Shown here: positions 28,759 through 39,004 of the stretch, piece after piece
Layout of the letters: each line of letters opens with the position of its first letter
How positions within the stretch are numbered: position 1 is the first letter of the stretch
Assembly (NCBI RefSeq): GCF_900111745.1
Contig: NZ_FOIJ01000004.1
Coordinates: 434,001-498,000, forward strand
Length of the DNA: 64,000 bases
Source of the DNA: Stigmatella erecta
GTDB taxonomy: Bacteria > Myxococcota > Myxococcia > Myxococcales > Myxococcaceae
Direction of reading: 5' to 3'
Notes under the pieces: generated by a model
The model's database searches: none
What the model was told of the DNA's origin: nothing
What the model saw: only the letters and a program-made list of their open reading frames with translations
Translations under genes and position numbers: made by a program

Positions 28759-29466
28759 ATGACCGACTTCATCGAGATTCACGACGGTGTGCTGGACCCC
28801 AAGCTGTGCCAGGACATCATCGACCGGTTCAACCGGAGCTCCCACGTGCAGCGGGGCCGCATCGGCCACGGCGTGGACACCACCAAGAAGGACAGCTACG
28901 ACCTGTGCATGAACCTCACGCCGGACTGGGAAGACCTGGTCCGCGTGCTGATGGACCGCACCTTCCCGCCGCTGCGCAGCTACCTGCGCAAGTACCTGTA
29001 CACCCTGATTGGCGCCGTCTCCCCGGCGGTGATGGACCCCAAGACGGGCCAGCGCGTGGCGCTGACGGAGCAGAACTTCGCCGCCCTGGGAGATCCGCTG
29101 CTGGATCAGCTCGTGGGCTACTTCTACCGCTACGGCTACCTCAACGTGCAGAAGTACATCCAGGGCTCGGGCGGCTACCCGCACTGGCACTCGGAAGTCT
29201 ATCCGAAGGATGCGAGCTGCGATGCGCTGCACCGCGTGCTGGCGTTCCAGTACTACCTGAACGACGTGAAGCAGGGCGGCGAGACGGAGTTCTACTACCA
29301 GCAGCGCAAGGTCGAGGCGAAGGCGGGGCGGCTGCTCATCTTCCCCTCGGGCTTCACCCACACCCACCGCGGCAACGTGCCGGCGTCCGGCGACAAGTAC
29401 ATCATCACCTCGTGGGTGCTCTTCCAGCGCGCCGAGACCATGTACGGCAACAACCCTCCCACCTGA
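28759..29466 (+). CDS. 2-oxoglutarate/Fe(II)-dependent dioxygenase (prolyl-4-hydroxylase-like)
   Basis: 235 residues. The double-stranded beta-helix iron site reads YPHWHSEVYP (H-x-E instead of the common H-x-D) with the distal His in GFTHTHRGN and the 2-oxoglutarate anchor in SGDKYIITSW. GGETEFYYQQRKVEAKAGRL is the usual linking segment. The fold fits hydroxylases acting on small molecules or peptides. The H-x-E variant has been seen in functional members. A DUF2071 gene follows 11 bases later and may be co-transcribed. Confidence 0.82.
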   Translation: MTDFIEIHDGVLDPKLCQDIIDRFNRSSHVQRGRIGHGVDTTKKDSYDLCMNLTPDWEDLVRVLMDRTFPPLRSYLRKYLYTLIGAVSPAVMDPKTGQRVALTEQNFAALGDPLLDQLVGYFYRYGYLNVQKYIQGSGGYPHWHSEVYPKDASCDALHRVLAFQYYLNDVKQGGETEFYYQQRKVEAKAGRLLIFPSGFTHTHRGNVPASGDKYIITSWVLFQRAETMYGNNPPT

Positions 29467-29477
29467 GCGCCCCCGCC

Positions 29478-30209
29478 ATGGACCGCATCGCCCCCACCCG
29501 CAGGCCCCACGCGCGCGTGGTGATGTACCAGCGCTGGCGCAAGCTGTTCTTCCTGCACTGGGAGCTGCCCGCGGAGGTGCTGGCGCGCGCCTTGCCCCCG
29601 GGGCTCTCGCTGGACACGTACGAGGGGCGGGCGTTCATCGGGCTGGTGCCCTTCACCATGCTGGGCGTGCGCCCGGCGCTGCTGCCCCCCTTCCCCCCGC
29701 TGTCGAACTTCCACGAGACGAACGTGCGCACGTACGTGCACCGCGAGGGGAAGGACCCGGGGGTGTTCTTCTTCAGCCTGGATGCGGCCAACGGCATCGC
29801 CGTGCGGCTGGCGCGGGCCTGGTACAGGCTGCCGTACTTCTACTCGCGGATGACGCTGACGGACGGCGCGGCGGGCGGCTGGCGGACGTACCGCTCCGAG
29901 CGCCACTGGCCCGCCCCGGTGCCCGCCACGCTCTCCGTGCGCGGCCTGGCCGAGGGGCCCGCCGCGGCCTCCACCCCCGGAACGCTCCAGCACTTCCTGA
30001 TGGAGCGCTACTTCCTCTACACCGCGCACGGCGGGGCGCTGCTCCGGGGCCAGGTGCACCACACGCCCTACCCGGTGCGCGGCGCGCGGGTGGAGGGGCT
30101 GGAGGAGAACCTGCTGGAGGCGGCGGGCTTCCGCCGCCCCCCGGCCGCCCCGCTGGTGCACGCCTCGGACGGGGTGGACGTGGAGGTGTTCGCGCTCCAG
30201 CGCGTCTGA
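29478..30209 (+). CDS. DUF2071 (YqjF-like) protein
   Basis: 243 residues starting at the ATG at 29478. The family signature begins with YQRWRKLFFLHWELPAEVLA, continues with LPPGLSLDTYEGRAFIGLVP and ends with VHHTPYPVRGARVEGLEENL. This family resembles acetoacetate decarboxylase-like folds but has no established reaction. It follows the 2OG dioxygenase gene with an 11-base gap and faces an MFS transporter gene across 16 bases. Confidence 0.85.
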   Translation: MDRIAPTRRPHARVVMYQRWRKLFFLHWELPAEVLARALPPGLSLDTYEGRAFIGLVPFTMLGVRPALLPPFPPLSNFHETNVRTYVHREGKDPGVFFFSLDAANGIAVRLARAWYRLPYFYSRMTLTDGAAGGWRTYRSERHWPAPVPATLSVRGLAEGPAAASTPGTLQHFLMERYFLYTAHGGALLRGQVHHTPYPVRGARVEGLEENLLEAAGFRRPPAAPLVHASDGVDVEVFALQRV

Positions 30210-30225
30210 GGCCCGCGCCGGGGCC

Positions 30226-31458
30226 TCACGGCTGCTGCGGGCCCTCCTCGTAGTCGAGATCCCGGTGGAACGTCTCCTCGATGCGCGTGAGCGCCAGCAG
30301 CGCGAGGCCGAAGCAGATGCTGCCCACGAGCAGCGCGGCGCTGGCCACCGGCATCTGCCCCTTGAGCACCGCGAAGCCGCTGGCCGCCAGCGTCGCCGAG
30401 CCGCGCACGAAGTTGGGCACCGTGGTGGCCACCGTGGCGCGGATGTTGGTGCCGAACTGCTCGGCCGCCATGGTGACGAGCACCGCCCAGTAGCCCACGG
30501 TGATGCCGATGAGGAAGCTCAAGAGGTAGACGGTGGTGCTGGTGAGCCCCGAGGCGAGGCCGTACACGAGCATCAGCCCGAAGCCCGCCACCAGGTTGAG
30601 CGCCACCGCGCGCTTGCGGCTCTTGAGCCACTGGCTGAACAGGCCCGAGAGCAAGTCCCCCAGCGTCAGCCCGATGGAGCCGTACAGGATGGCGTTGCCG
30701 GCCGTCACCGGGCCCTGGACGTTCAGCCCCGCGGTGAGTTCCGGGGCGAAGGTGAACAGGATGCCGGTGGTGAAGTAGATGGGCACCCCGATGAGGATGC
30801 AGCAGATGTACTTGAGGAACCGCCCGCCGCGCAGCAGCAAGAGCGGGTTGGCGCGCGACGGGTCCGTCTTCTTGGTGAACAGCTCGGACTCGGACACCTT
30901 GAAGCGCGCGAACAGCAGCGCCAGCCCCATCACCCCGCCCGTGAGGTAGGCCGTCTTCCAGTACAGGTGCTGGCCGATGAGCGCCGCGGCCACGATGCCC
31001 AGCATGCCCAGGGTGGCCACCACCGTGGTGCCCAGGCCGCGCTTGTCCTTGGGCAGGGACTCGGCCACCAGGGTGATGGCGGCCCCCAGCTCGCCCGCCA
31101 GGCCCAGGCCCCCCAGGAAGCGGCAGACCGCGTAGCTCGTCGCGTCCCAGGCGAACGCGTTGGCGATGTTGGCGAACGAGTAGAGCAGGATGGAGCCGAA
31201 CATCACCGAGAGCCGGCCGCGCTTGTCGGCGAGGATGCCCCAGACGAGGCCCCCCACCATCATGCCAATCATCTGGCTGTTGTAGATGAGCAGGCCCTTC
31301 TCGAGGATTTGCGCCGGATCCGTGATGCCGATGTCCTTGAGGGAGGCCACGCGCACCACCCCGAACAGGGTGATGTCGAACAGGTCCACGAAGTAGCCCA
31401 GGCCGGCGACGAGGACCGTCAGGTTGAGTACCGAGCGAAGTTCACGCAGGAATTTCAT
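30226..31458 (-). CDS. MFS transporter
   Basis: 410 residues with about twelve membrane spans. The first loop carries DKRGRLSVMFG, the MFS G-x-x-x-D-R/K-x-G-R-R-like motif, and a second YW-rich loop (GQHLYWKTAYLTGG) follows. GELGAAITLVAESLPKDKRG resembles the metabolite:proton symporter branch (sialate/shikimate-type). Substrate is unknown. The start at 31458 puts the first span (LTVLVAGLGYFVDLFDITLF) after a short N-terminus. Confidence 0.85.
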   Translation of the reverse strand: MKFLRELRSVLNLTVLVAGLGYFVDLFDITLFGVVRVASLKDIGITDPAQILEKGLLIYNSQMIGMMVGGLVWGILADKRGRLSVMFGSILLYSFANIANAFAWDATSYAVCRFLGGLGLAGELGAAITLVAESLPKDKRGLGTTVVATLGMLGIVAAALIGQHLYWKTAYLTGGVMGLALLFARFKVSESELFTKKTDPSRANPLLLLRGGRFLKYICCILIGVPIYFTTGILFTFAPELTAGLNVQGPVTAGNAILYGSIGLTLGDLLSGLFSQWLKSRKRAVALNLVAGFGLMLVYGLASGLTSTTVYLLSFLIGITVGYWAVLVTMAAEQFGTNIRATVATTVPNFVRGSATLAASGFAVLKGQMPVASAALLVGSICFGLALLALTRIEETFHRDLDYEEGPQQP

Positions 31459-31537
31459 GTTGAGCGGGCAGGGAAGCGGGGCGGACGCATCCTGAAGCAT
31501 CCCCCCGCTTTCACAAAGCCCGGCCGTCGCGGGGATT

Positions 31538-32512
31538 TCAAGCGCACGGCCCGCAGTCGGCCGCGCAGCTGTTGAAGGTCTTCCCGGTTCCGCAGCTCTC
31601 GGAGGCCTGGCACACCCCGTCGCCGCACTGGTGGATGTCCGGGCGCTGCATCCGCGTGGTGAGCGCCGGGTAGCTCACCCCGTTGCGGCTGCACTCGGTA
31701 TAGGCGCCCAGCGCCTTGTCCCAGGTGCAGGCATTCTTGCAGGAGCCCACGTGGCGGATGGGCGCGCACGAGGGGGTGAAGTCCCGGGGCGCCAGGCCGC
31801 AGGTACGCAGGCTGCTCTCCACCTTGTTCAGCTGGGTGCTGCCGTGGGCCGCGAAGGCGCCCTCGTCCGTGAAGAGGTTGCCGAAGAAGCACGCCTCCTC
31901 CTCGGTGTACGTGGCCAGCTCCTCGGGCGTGGAGGCGATGGCCTCTCCCAGGGCGGTCCGTCCCTGCACGGAGATGGGGACGTGCTTGCCGTACGCGTTC
32001 ACGTGCGCCGCGAGGCACGCGGAGATGATCTGCTGCTCGGCCAGCGTGGGCAGCGCGCCCGCGGCCCAGCCCGGGGCGAGCCCGAGCACGCCGTGCCAGG
32101 TGTGCGTGGTGCCCGTCACGGGGTTGGTGAAGGTGCGCTGCTCCCCGGCGGGCACCGCGCACTGGACGAGGTAGTGCATGGTGATGTCCCGGACAGCCGG
32201 CTCCCCGTTGAACCAGTCCTGGAACGCCGCGGTCTCCAACCCATCGACGTTCAGCCCGTTGACGGTGAGGCCGTTGACGTTCAGCCCGTTGACGGTGAGG
32301 CCGTTGACGGACAAGCCCAGCGAGGTGTGGAGCGCGTCCTGCTGGGTGCCCCGGGCGGGCTCGGCTCCCCCCGCTGCCTCCTCGGGAGAGACGGGGCCGC
32401 AGCCCACCGTGTGGAGCAGCACCAGGCCCAAGAACAGGCTCCCCATGAACGTGGAGCGGACCTCACGCATGACGCGGCGGCTCGGCCGAGTCCCGGCTTG
32501 CATCGTCTTCAT
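31538..32512 (-). CDS. Repeat lipoprotein paralog A (NGL-repeat, Cys-rich tail)
   Basis: 324 residues, first of three tandem paralogs. A long signal (to about residue 38) ends in LLHTVGC, a lipobox. Residues about 66-93 are degenerate pentapeptide repeats (LSVNGLTVNGLNVNG). A conserved body follows: AVRDITMHYLVQCAVPAG, HTWHGVLGLAPGWAAG and EQQIISACLAAHVNAYG, then EEACFFGNLF. The C-terminal six-Cys module is CGDGVCQASESCGTG followed by CAADCGPC. The fold and function are unknown; it is expected on the outer membrane. The 5' leader has a hairpin and a G7 tract seven bases before the ATG, shared with the two neighbours. Confidence 0.8.
   Translation of the reverse strand: MKTMQAGTRPSRRVMREVRSTFMGSLFLGLVLLHTVGCGPVSPEEAAGGAEPARGTQQDALHTSLGLSVNGLTVNGLNVNGLTVNGLNVDGLETAAFQDWFNGEPAVRDITMHYLVQCAVPAGEQRTFTNPVTGTTHTWHGVLGLAPGWAAGALPTLAEQQIISACLAAHVNAYGKHVPISVQGRTALGEAIASTPEELATYTEEEACFFGNLFTDEGAFAAHGSTQLNKVESSLRTCGLAPRDFTPSCAPIRHVGSCKNACTWDKALGAYTECSRNGVSYPALTTRMQRPDIHQCGDGVCQASESCGTGKTFNSCAADCGPCA
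32239..32318. repeat. Degenerate 15-bp coding repeats in paralog A
   Basis: About five copies of a 15-bp unit (NGL[ST]V/NGLNV on the coding strand) with alternating TTCAGCCCGTTGACG and GTGAGGCCGTTGACG forms. The copies differ from each other, unlike the near-identical units in paralogs B and C, which suggests an older or diversified array. Confidence 0.85.
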
Positions 32513-32586
32513 GTTTTTACCCCCCCAAGGCCCCCGTGGCGTCCACGGTGGCCAGTGCGCCTTTTCAGGGTTCTCCGGAGAGAACC
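32513..32586 (-). promoter_or_regulatory. Structured 5' leader of paralog A
   Basis: Reading toward the gene, GGTTCTC/GAGAACC (32569-32586, four-base loop) forms a hairpin enclosed by further pairing, followed by CCTTGGGGGGGT. The G7 tract (32520-32526) is seven bases before the ATG and can serve as an unusual ribosome site. The same plan precedes paralogs B and C. Confidence 0.5.
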
Positions 32587-32721
32587 GCCGAAGACGGCGC
32601 TGTGAAGGAATACGGGGCTCGACGCGAGGTGGTCAACGGTGCGGCCACTTGTCCGATGGGTCTTGGGGTACCTCGAACAATCCGCAATCCGTGTTAGACG
32701 GGAATGAACGGAGAATCGCCC

Positions 32722-33702
32722 TCATGCACAGGGGCCGCAGTCGGCGGCGCAACTGTCATAGGTGGCGCCCGTGCCGCAGCGCTCGGTGAACTGGCACGTG
32801 CCGTCGCCGCACCGGTAGATGTCCGTGGGCAGGATGCGCGTGGTGAGCGGCTGGTAGACGACGCCGTTGTAGGTGCACTGCGTGTAGAAGAGCCCGGAGG
32901 CGTCCCGGGTGCAGTGGGCCGCGCAGAAGCCCACGTGGGCCATGGGCGCGCACTCGGTGGTGCCCTGCTGCGAGGTCAGGCCGCAGGCCCGGGGGGTGCT
33001 CTCCGCGGCATTCAGCGTGGGGCGGTCGGTGGCCGCGAAGATGCCGCCGGAGGGTTGGAACAGGTTGCCGAAGAAGCAGGCCTCCTGGGCGGAGTGCGAG
33101 GCCAGCTCCTCCGGGGTGGTGGGGATGGGCACGTCCTGGGCCGTCTTTCCCAGCACGGAGATGGAGACGGCCAGGCCGTACTTGTTCGTATGGGCCGCCA
33201 GGCACGCGGAGACCACCTGCTGCTCGGCCAGCAGGGCCGGTGCGCCCCCTGCCCAGCCCGGGGCGAGCCCCAACTGCCCCAGCCAGCGGTAGGTGATGCC
33301 CGTGGTGGGGTGGGTGAAGGCGCGCTCCTGGCCCGCGGGCACCGCGCAGCGCACCACGTAGCGCATGACGGTGTCGCGCACGGTGGGGTCCGCGAGGAAC
33401 CACTCGCGGAACGCCGCGGTGGACAGGCCGTTGACGGACAGGCCGTTGACGGACAGGCCGTTGACGGACAGGCCGTTGACGGACAGGCCGTTGACGGACA
33501 GCCCGTTGGTGGAGCGGATCTGCGGGGTGTCCAGCGCCTCTTCCTGGTGGCCCCAGGCCTCCGGTTCCTCCCCGGGGACGACGGGGCCGCAGCCCTGCGC
33601 GGGCAAGGCGAGCATTGGCAACAAGAGCCCTGCGGCGAAGCAACGAAGGACTGCCCGCACGGCGCGACGGTTCTGCCGGATCCCAGCCAGCTTGCTGATC
33701 AT
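32722..33702 (-). CDS. Repeat lipoprotein paralog B (six NGL units)
   Basis: 326 residues from the ATG at 33702; the leader G7 tract eight bases upstream matches the paralogs, which fixes this start over longer frames. The signal ends in PAQGC. Residues about 67-95 are six perfect NGL units spaced by SV. The body and tail repeat the conserved blocks of paralog A: TVRDTVMRYVVRCAVPAG, LGQLGLAPGWAGG, EQQVVSACLAAHTNKYG, EACFFGNLF, and RCGDGTCQFTERCGTG with CAADCGPC. A surface lipoprotein of unknown role. Similarity to A and C indicates tandem duplication followed by divergence. Confidence 0.82.
   Translation of the reverse strand: MISKLAGIRQNRRAVRAVLRCFAAGLLLPMLALPAQGCGPVVPGEEPEAWGHQEEALDTPQIRSTNGLSVNGLSVNGLSVNGLSVNGLSVNGLSTAAFREWFLADPTVRDTVMRYVVRCAVPAGQERAFTHPTTGITYRWLGQLGLAPGWAGGAPALLAEQQVVSACLAAHTNKYGLAVSISVLGKTAQDVPIPTTPEELASHSAQEACFFGNLFQPSGGIFAATDRPTLNAAESTPRACGLTSQQGTTECAPMAHVGFCAAHCTRDASGLFYTQCTYNGVVYQPLTTRILPTDIYRCGDGTCQFTERCGTGATYDSCAADCGPCA
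33421..33508. repeat. Near-perfect 15-bp tandem repeats in paralog B
   Basis: Five identical GGACAGGCCGTTGAC units plus one variant, in frame, encoding NGLSV. Exact identity at codon third positions points to recent expansion by slippage or recombination; copy number may vary between strains. Confidence 0.92.
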
Positions 33703-33764
33703 ATTTTTGACCCCCCCAAGGCGCCGGTTCCAGTGTTCCTGGAGAGAACCGCTAAAACCGGCGC
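33703..33764 (-). promoter_or_regulatory. Structured 5' leader of paralog B
   Basis: GCGCCGGTT (33721-33729) and AACCGGCGC (33756-33764) form a perfect 9-bp stem around a 26-base loop containing GGTTCTCTCC on the sense strand, as in paralog A. A G7 tract (33711-33717) follows, eight bases before the ATG. A role in mRNA stability or translation control is plausible. Confidence 0.5.
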
Positions 33765-33875
33765 CACAGAGGAGTACGGACGACACAGTCGGCTGGTTAA
33801 TCCTGCGGCCAGTTGCCCGAGGGTCGCTGCTTACCCTTGAAAAGTAGCAAGATTTGCTAGAACGGTAATTCGACC

Positions 33876-34853
33876 TTAGTCCAGGTTCCCCGGGCAGGCG
33901 CCGCAGTCGGTGGCGCAGCTGTCGAAGGTGTTGCCCGCGCCGCAGCTCTCGGTGTGCTGGCACACGCCGTCGCCGCACCGGTAGATGTCCGAGGGCAGGA
34001 TGCGCGTGGTGAGCGGCCGGTACGCCACGCCGTTGAAGGTGCAGTGGGTGTAATAGGTCCGCGTCGCATCCAGGGTGCAGAAGTCGGCGCACGCGCCCTC
34101 GTGGGCGATGGGCGCGCAGCCGGAGCCCTCGCTGCGCGAGGACAGGCCGCAGGCGCGCGAGGTGCTCTCGCTGTCGCGCAGCTCGGGCCGGTCATTCGCC
34201 GCGTGGATGCCCTCGTCCGTGAAGAGGTTGCCGAAGAAGCACGCCTCGCGCTCGGAGTACAGGGCGAGCTCCCCGCCCGTGTAGGGGATGGGCAGCCCCA
34301 GCGCGTCGCGGCCCAGCACGGAGATGGGGATGTGCAGGCCGAACTTGTTCGCGTGCGCCGCCAGGCACGCGGTGATGGCCTGCTGCTCGCTGAGGCTCGG
34401 GGGCAGCCCCGCGCTCCAGCCCGGCGCCAGCGCCAGCTGTCCCCGCCAGGTGTGGTGCTCGCCCGTGTGCGGGTTGCTCCACGAGAGGCTCTCCGACTCG
34501 GCCATCGCGCAGCGCACCACGTAGCGCATGGTGACTTCGTTGAGCGAGGGATCCAAGTTGAACCACGCGCGGAACGCCACGGTGGACAGGCCGTTGACGG
34601 ACAGGCCGTTGACGGACAGGCCGTTGACGGACAGGCCGTTGACGGACAGGCCATTGACGGACAGCCCGTTGGGGGACTGCAGGCTCTCGGCGCTCTGGCG
34701 CGTGGCGCGGACCGGCGCGGGGCGCTCGTCCTCCGGCTCACACCCCGCCGCGGCCCCCAGCAGGCAGGCCAGGGTGAGCCCCTGCCTTGCCCACGGCATC
34801 GGACGCCGGTTTGAGACACTGCTGCCTTGGTTCGTATTCGGCACTTGCTGCAT
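33876..34853 (-). CDS. Repeat lipoprotein paralog C (six NGL units)
   Basis: 325 residues from the ATG at 34853, again with a G7 tract six bases upstream. The N-terminus has a signal with lipobox-like LGAAAGC. Six NGL units occupy about residues 62-90. The conserved body (EVTMRYVVRCAMAESE, HTWRGQLALAPGWSAG, EQQAITACLAAHANKFG, EACFFGNLFTDEG) and Cys tail (RCGDGVCQHTESCGAG, CATDCGACPGN) are as in A and B. It is the most diverged in its signal and C-terminus. Together the three form a tandem family of likely outer-membrane lipoproteins with unknown function. Confidence 0.82.
   Translation of the reverse strand: MQQVPNTNQGSSVSNRRPMPWARQGLTLACLLGAAAGCEPEDERPAPVRATRQSAESLQSPNGLSVNGLSVNGLSVNGLSVNGLSVNGLSTVAFRAWFNLDPSLNEVTMRYVVRCAMAESESLSWSNPHTGEHHTWRGQLALAPGWSAGLPPSLSEQQAITACLAAHANKFGLHIPISVLGRDALGLPIPYTGGELALYSEREACFFGNLFTDEGIHAANDRPELRDSESTSRACGLSSRSEGSGCAPIAHEGACADFCTLDATRTYYTHCTFNGVAYRPLTTRILPSDIYRCGDGVCQHTESCGAGNTFDSCATDCGACPGNLD
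34584..34670. repeat. Near-perfect 15-bp tandem repeats in paralog C
   Basis: About five units of GGACAGGCCGTTGAC, one with a single base change, encoding NGLSV. The unit is identical in sequence to that of paralog B, so the arrays may exchange by gene conversion. Confidence 0.92.
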
Positions 34854-34897
34854 GGCGGTCCCCCCCAGGGTTGAAACCGGCCGTGACACACACGGCC
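34854..34897 (-). promoter_or_regulatory. Structured 5' leader of paralog C
   Basis: GGCCGTG (34879-34885) pairs with CACGGCC (34891-34897) around a five-base loop; then, toward the gene, CCCTGGGGGGGA with G7 at 34860-34866 lies six bases from the ATG. Hairpin then G7 is the shared plan of all three paralogs, though the stem sequence differs here. Confidence 0.5.
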
Positions 34898-35116
34898 GCC
34901 AGGAAACGCCGCTGCAGTAGGCTCGAAGAAAAACGCTGTCAGCGGCGCCCTGTCTGGGATTACGGGCCCGGGCGACGCTCAGCACGCACGGGGGCCACCG
35001 GCCCGCCGCGAGGGGTCGGAATCTGGACGGGGGCCATCAGGCGCCACGGGATTACAAGCACCTACACCGTCGAGGGACGGACAACCCCGTGAAAAGCCAG
35101 GAAATGCGTCGAGAAA

Positions 35117-36520
35117 TCAGGCGCCGAATTCGAGAAGGTGCTCGGCGCCCGGGGTGAGGTGGAGCCCTTCCGGGGCATGAATGACCCAGGTGGACAGCTC
35201 GGTGACGGGGCCTCCCAGGACTTCCAGGTCGTCCCCCTCGCCGCGCACCTCCACCATTCCCACATGGGCGCACAGGTGGAAGGCCAGGCCCAGGCGGCGG
35301 GCCTGCGCGCGCACGTCGCGGCCCACGCGCTCCAGGGCCTCGCGCAGGGCGAGGGCCTCGGGGGGGGGCAGGGGGCGGGTGGGCTCCAGCAGGCGGATGC
35401 CGAGCTGGGCGGTGCCCACCTGGAGGGCCAGGAGGAAGCCCAGCTGGCGCAGCTCGCGCTCGAGCCGGTCGAGCACGTCGGCGAGCGCCGCGTGGAAGAT
35501 TTCATCGTCGTGGGTGCCCTCGGCGAGCTCCACCTCCGCGTGCACGGCCAGGGCCCGGCAGGCGCGCCCGTCCGAGGCGGCCAGGCCCTGCGTGTCCACC
35601 GCCTGCCGGAGCGCGGTGAGGAAGGCGGCGGTATGGGGAAAGCGCCGCTCGGCCTCCTTCTCCAGGCAGCGCAGCACCACCGCGTCCACCGCCAGGGACA
35701 CCGGCGCGCAGGCGCTGGGGCGCGGGGGCGGGGCCTCCAGGTGCAGCCGCTCCAGCTCCATGCGGTCCTTGGACTGGAAGGGGTAGCGCCCGGTGAGCAG
35801 CTGGAAGAGCAGCACCCCCAGCGCGTACACGTCCGTGTTGGGGTTGATGGGGCCGCCTCTCAGCTGCTCGGGGGCCATGGCGTAGGCGGTGCCCAGCCGC
35901 TGCCCGGCGAGCGTGAGCCCCTCCTGGCCGCCGGCGGGCTGGAGCACCTTGGCGATACCAAAGTCCAGGAGCTTCACCTGGGGGGCGGGCCCATCCTCCA
36001 CCACCAGCACGTTGCTGGCCTTCAGGTCCCGGTGGACGATGCCGGCCTGGTGCGCGGCGCCCAGCGCCATGCACACCGGCTCCAGGTACGCGAGCGCGCG
36101 CTCGGCGGACATGCGCCCGCGCTCCTGCACGAGCTGGCTGAGCGTGCGGCCCTCCAAAAGCTCCATCACATAGTAGGGGCTGCCATCCGGCATCATCCCG
36201 AAGTCGTGGATGTCCACCACGTTGGGGTGGCGGATCTGATTGACGATGCGCGCCTCGCGCACGAAGCGCTGGAGCATCTCGCCTTGATCCGCCAGATGCG
36301 GGTGGAGCACCTTCACCGCCACGCGCCGGCCGAGGATGCGGTGCTCCGCCTCGTACACGCTGCCGTGGCCGCCGGAGGCCAGCAGCCGCTTGAGGAGGTA
36401 CTCGCCCGCGAGCGAGTACGGCAAGTCTGCGTTCCCCTCACCGGCGGGCTCGGTCCTCCACGGCACGGGCGTGGTGACCTTGCGGCCTTGAATACGGAAC
36501 GTGCTCTCGGAATCCCCCAT
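35117..36520 (-). CDS. Soluble Ser/Thr protein kinase with C-terminal sensor-like domain
   Basis: 467 residues, no membrane span. The kinase domain covers about 38-305: LLASGGHGSVYEAEH, catalytic Lys70 (VAVKVL), IVHRDLKASNVL with Asp165, LLDFGIAK with D187, and the activation-end motif GTAYAMAPEQLRGG. Residues about 310-467 form a second domain with ARALAVHAEVELAEGTHDD and FHLCAHVGMVEVRGEG, which has the look of a regulatory domain, but I do not recognise it. It is divergent from the FHA hybrid kinase gene, and FHA domains bind phosphothreonine, so functional linkage is plausible. Confidence 0.88.
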   Translation of the reverse strand: MGDSESTFRIQGRKVTTPVPWRTEPAGEGNADLPYSLAGEYLLKRLLASGGHGSVYEAEHRILGRRVAVKVLHPHLADQGEMLQRFVREARIVNQIRHPNVVDIHDFGMMPDGSPYYVMELLEGRTLSQLVQERGRMSAERALAYLEPVCMALGAAHQAGIVHRDLKASNVLVVEDGPAPQVKLLDFGIAKVLQPAGGQEGLTLAGQRLGTAYAMAPEQLRGGPINPNTDVYALGVLLFQLLTGRYPFQSKDRMELERLHLEAPPPRPSACAPVSLAVDAVVLRCLEKEAERRFPHTAAFLTALRQAVDTQGLAASDGRACRALAVHAEVELAEGTHDDEIFHAALADVLDRLERELRQLGFLLALQVGTAQLGIRLLEPTRPLPPPEALALREALERVGRDVRAQARRLGLAFHLCAHVGMVEVRGEGDDLEVLGGPVTELSTWVIHAPEGLHLTPGAEHLLEFGA

Positions 36521-36724
36521 GGGTCCGCACCTTAGCCCAGCGCCAGGGGTGCACTGGGCCTCGGGGCCGGAACAGGGTTAGACTGTCGGACACCGTGCAC
36601 CCAGGCCTCCGGGCAGGTGCGCGGCGTGTCCAGTGGCGGATGCTCCCCGGGAACGCGGCGGCGGCCGGGTTGGAGGTGGGGGGGGGACACTGTTGGGATT
36701 TCCGGCGTTCCAAGGGGGGAACCG

Positions 36725-39000
<2,276 letters not shown>

Positions 39001-39004
<4 letters not shown>

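Noticed and set aside
33421..34670. Regular short repeats that could suggest a CRISPR array
   Set aside because: Units are 15 bp, contiguous, without spacers, in frame and coding for NGLSV in two genes.
34787..35092. 101-codon plus-strand frame upstream of the repeat lipoproteins
   Set aside because: Arg/Thr-rich sequence without domain or ribosome site, crossing the leader of paralog C on the other strand.
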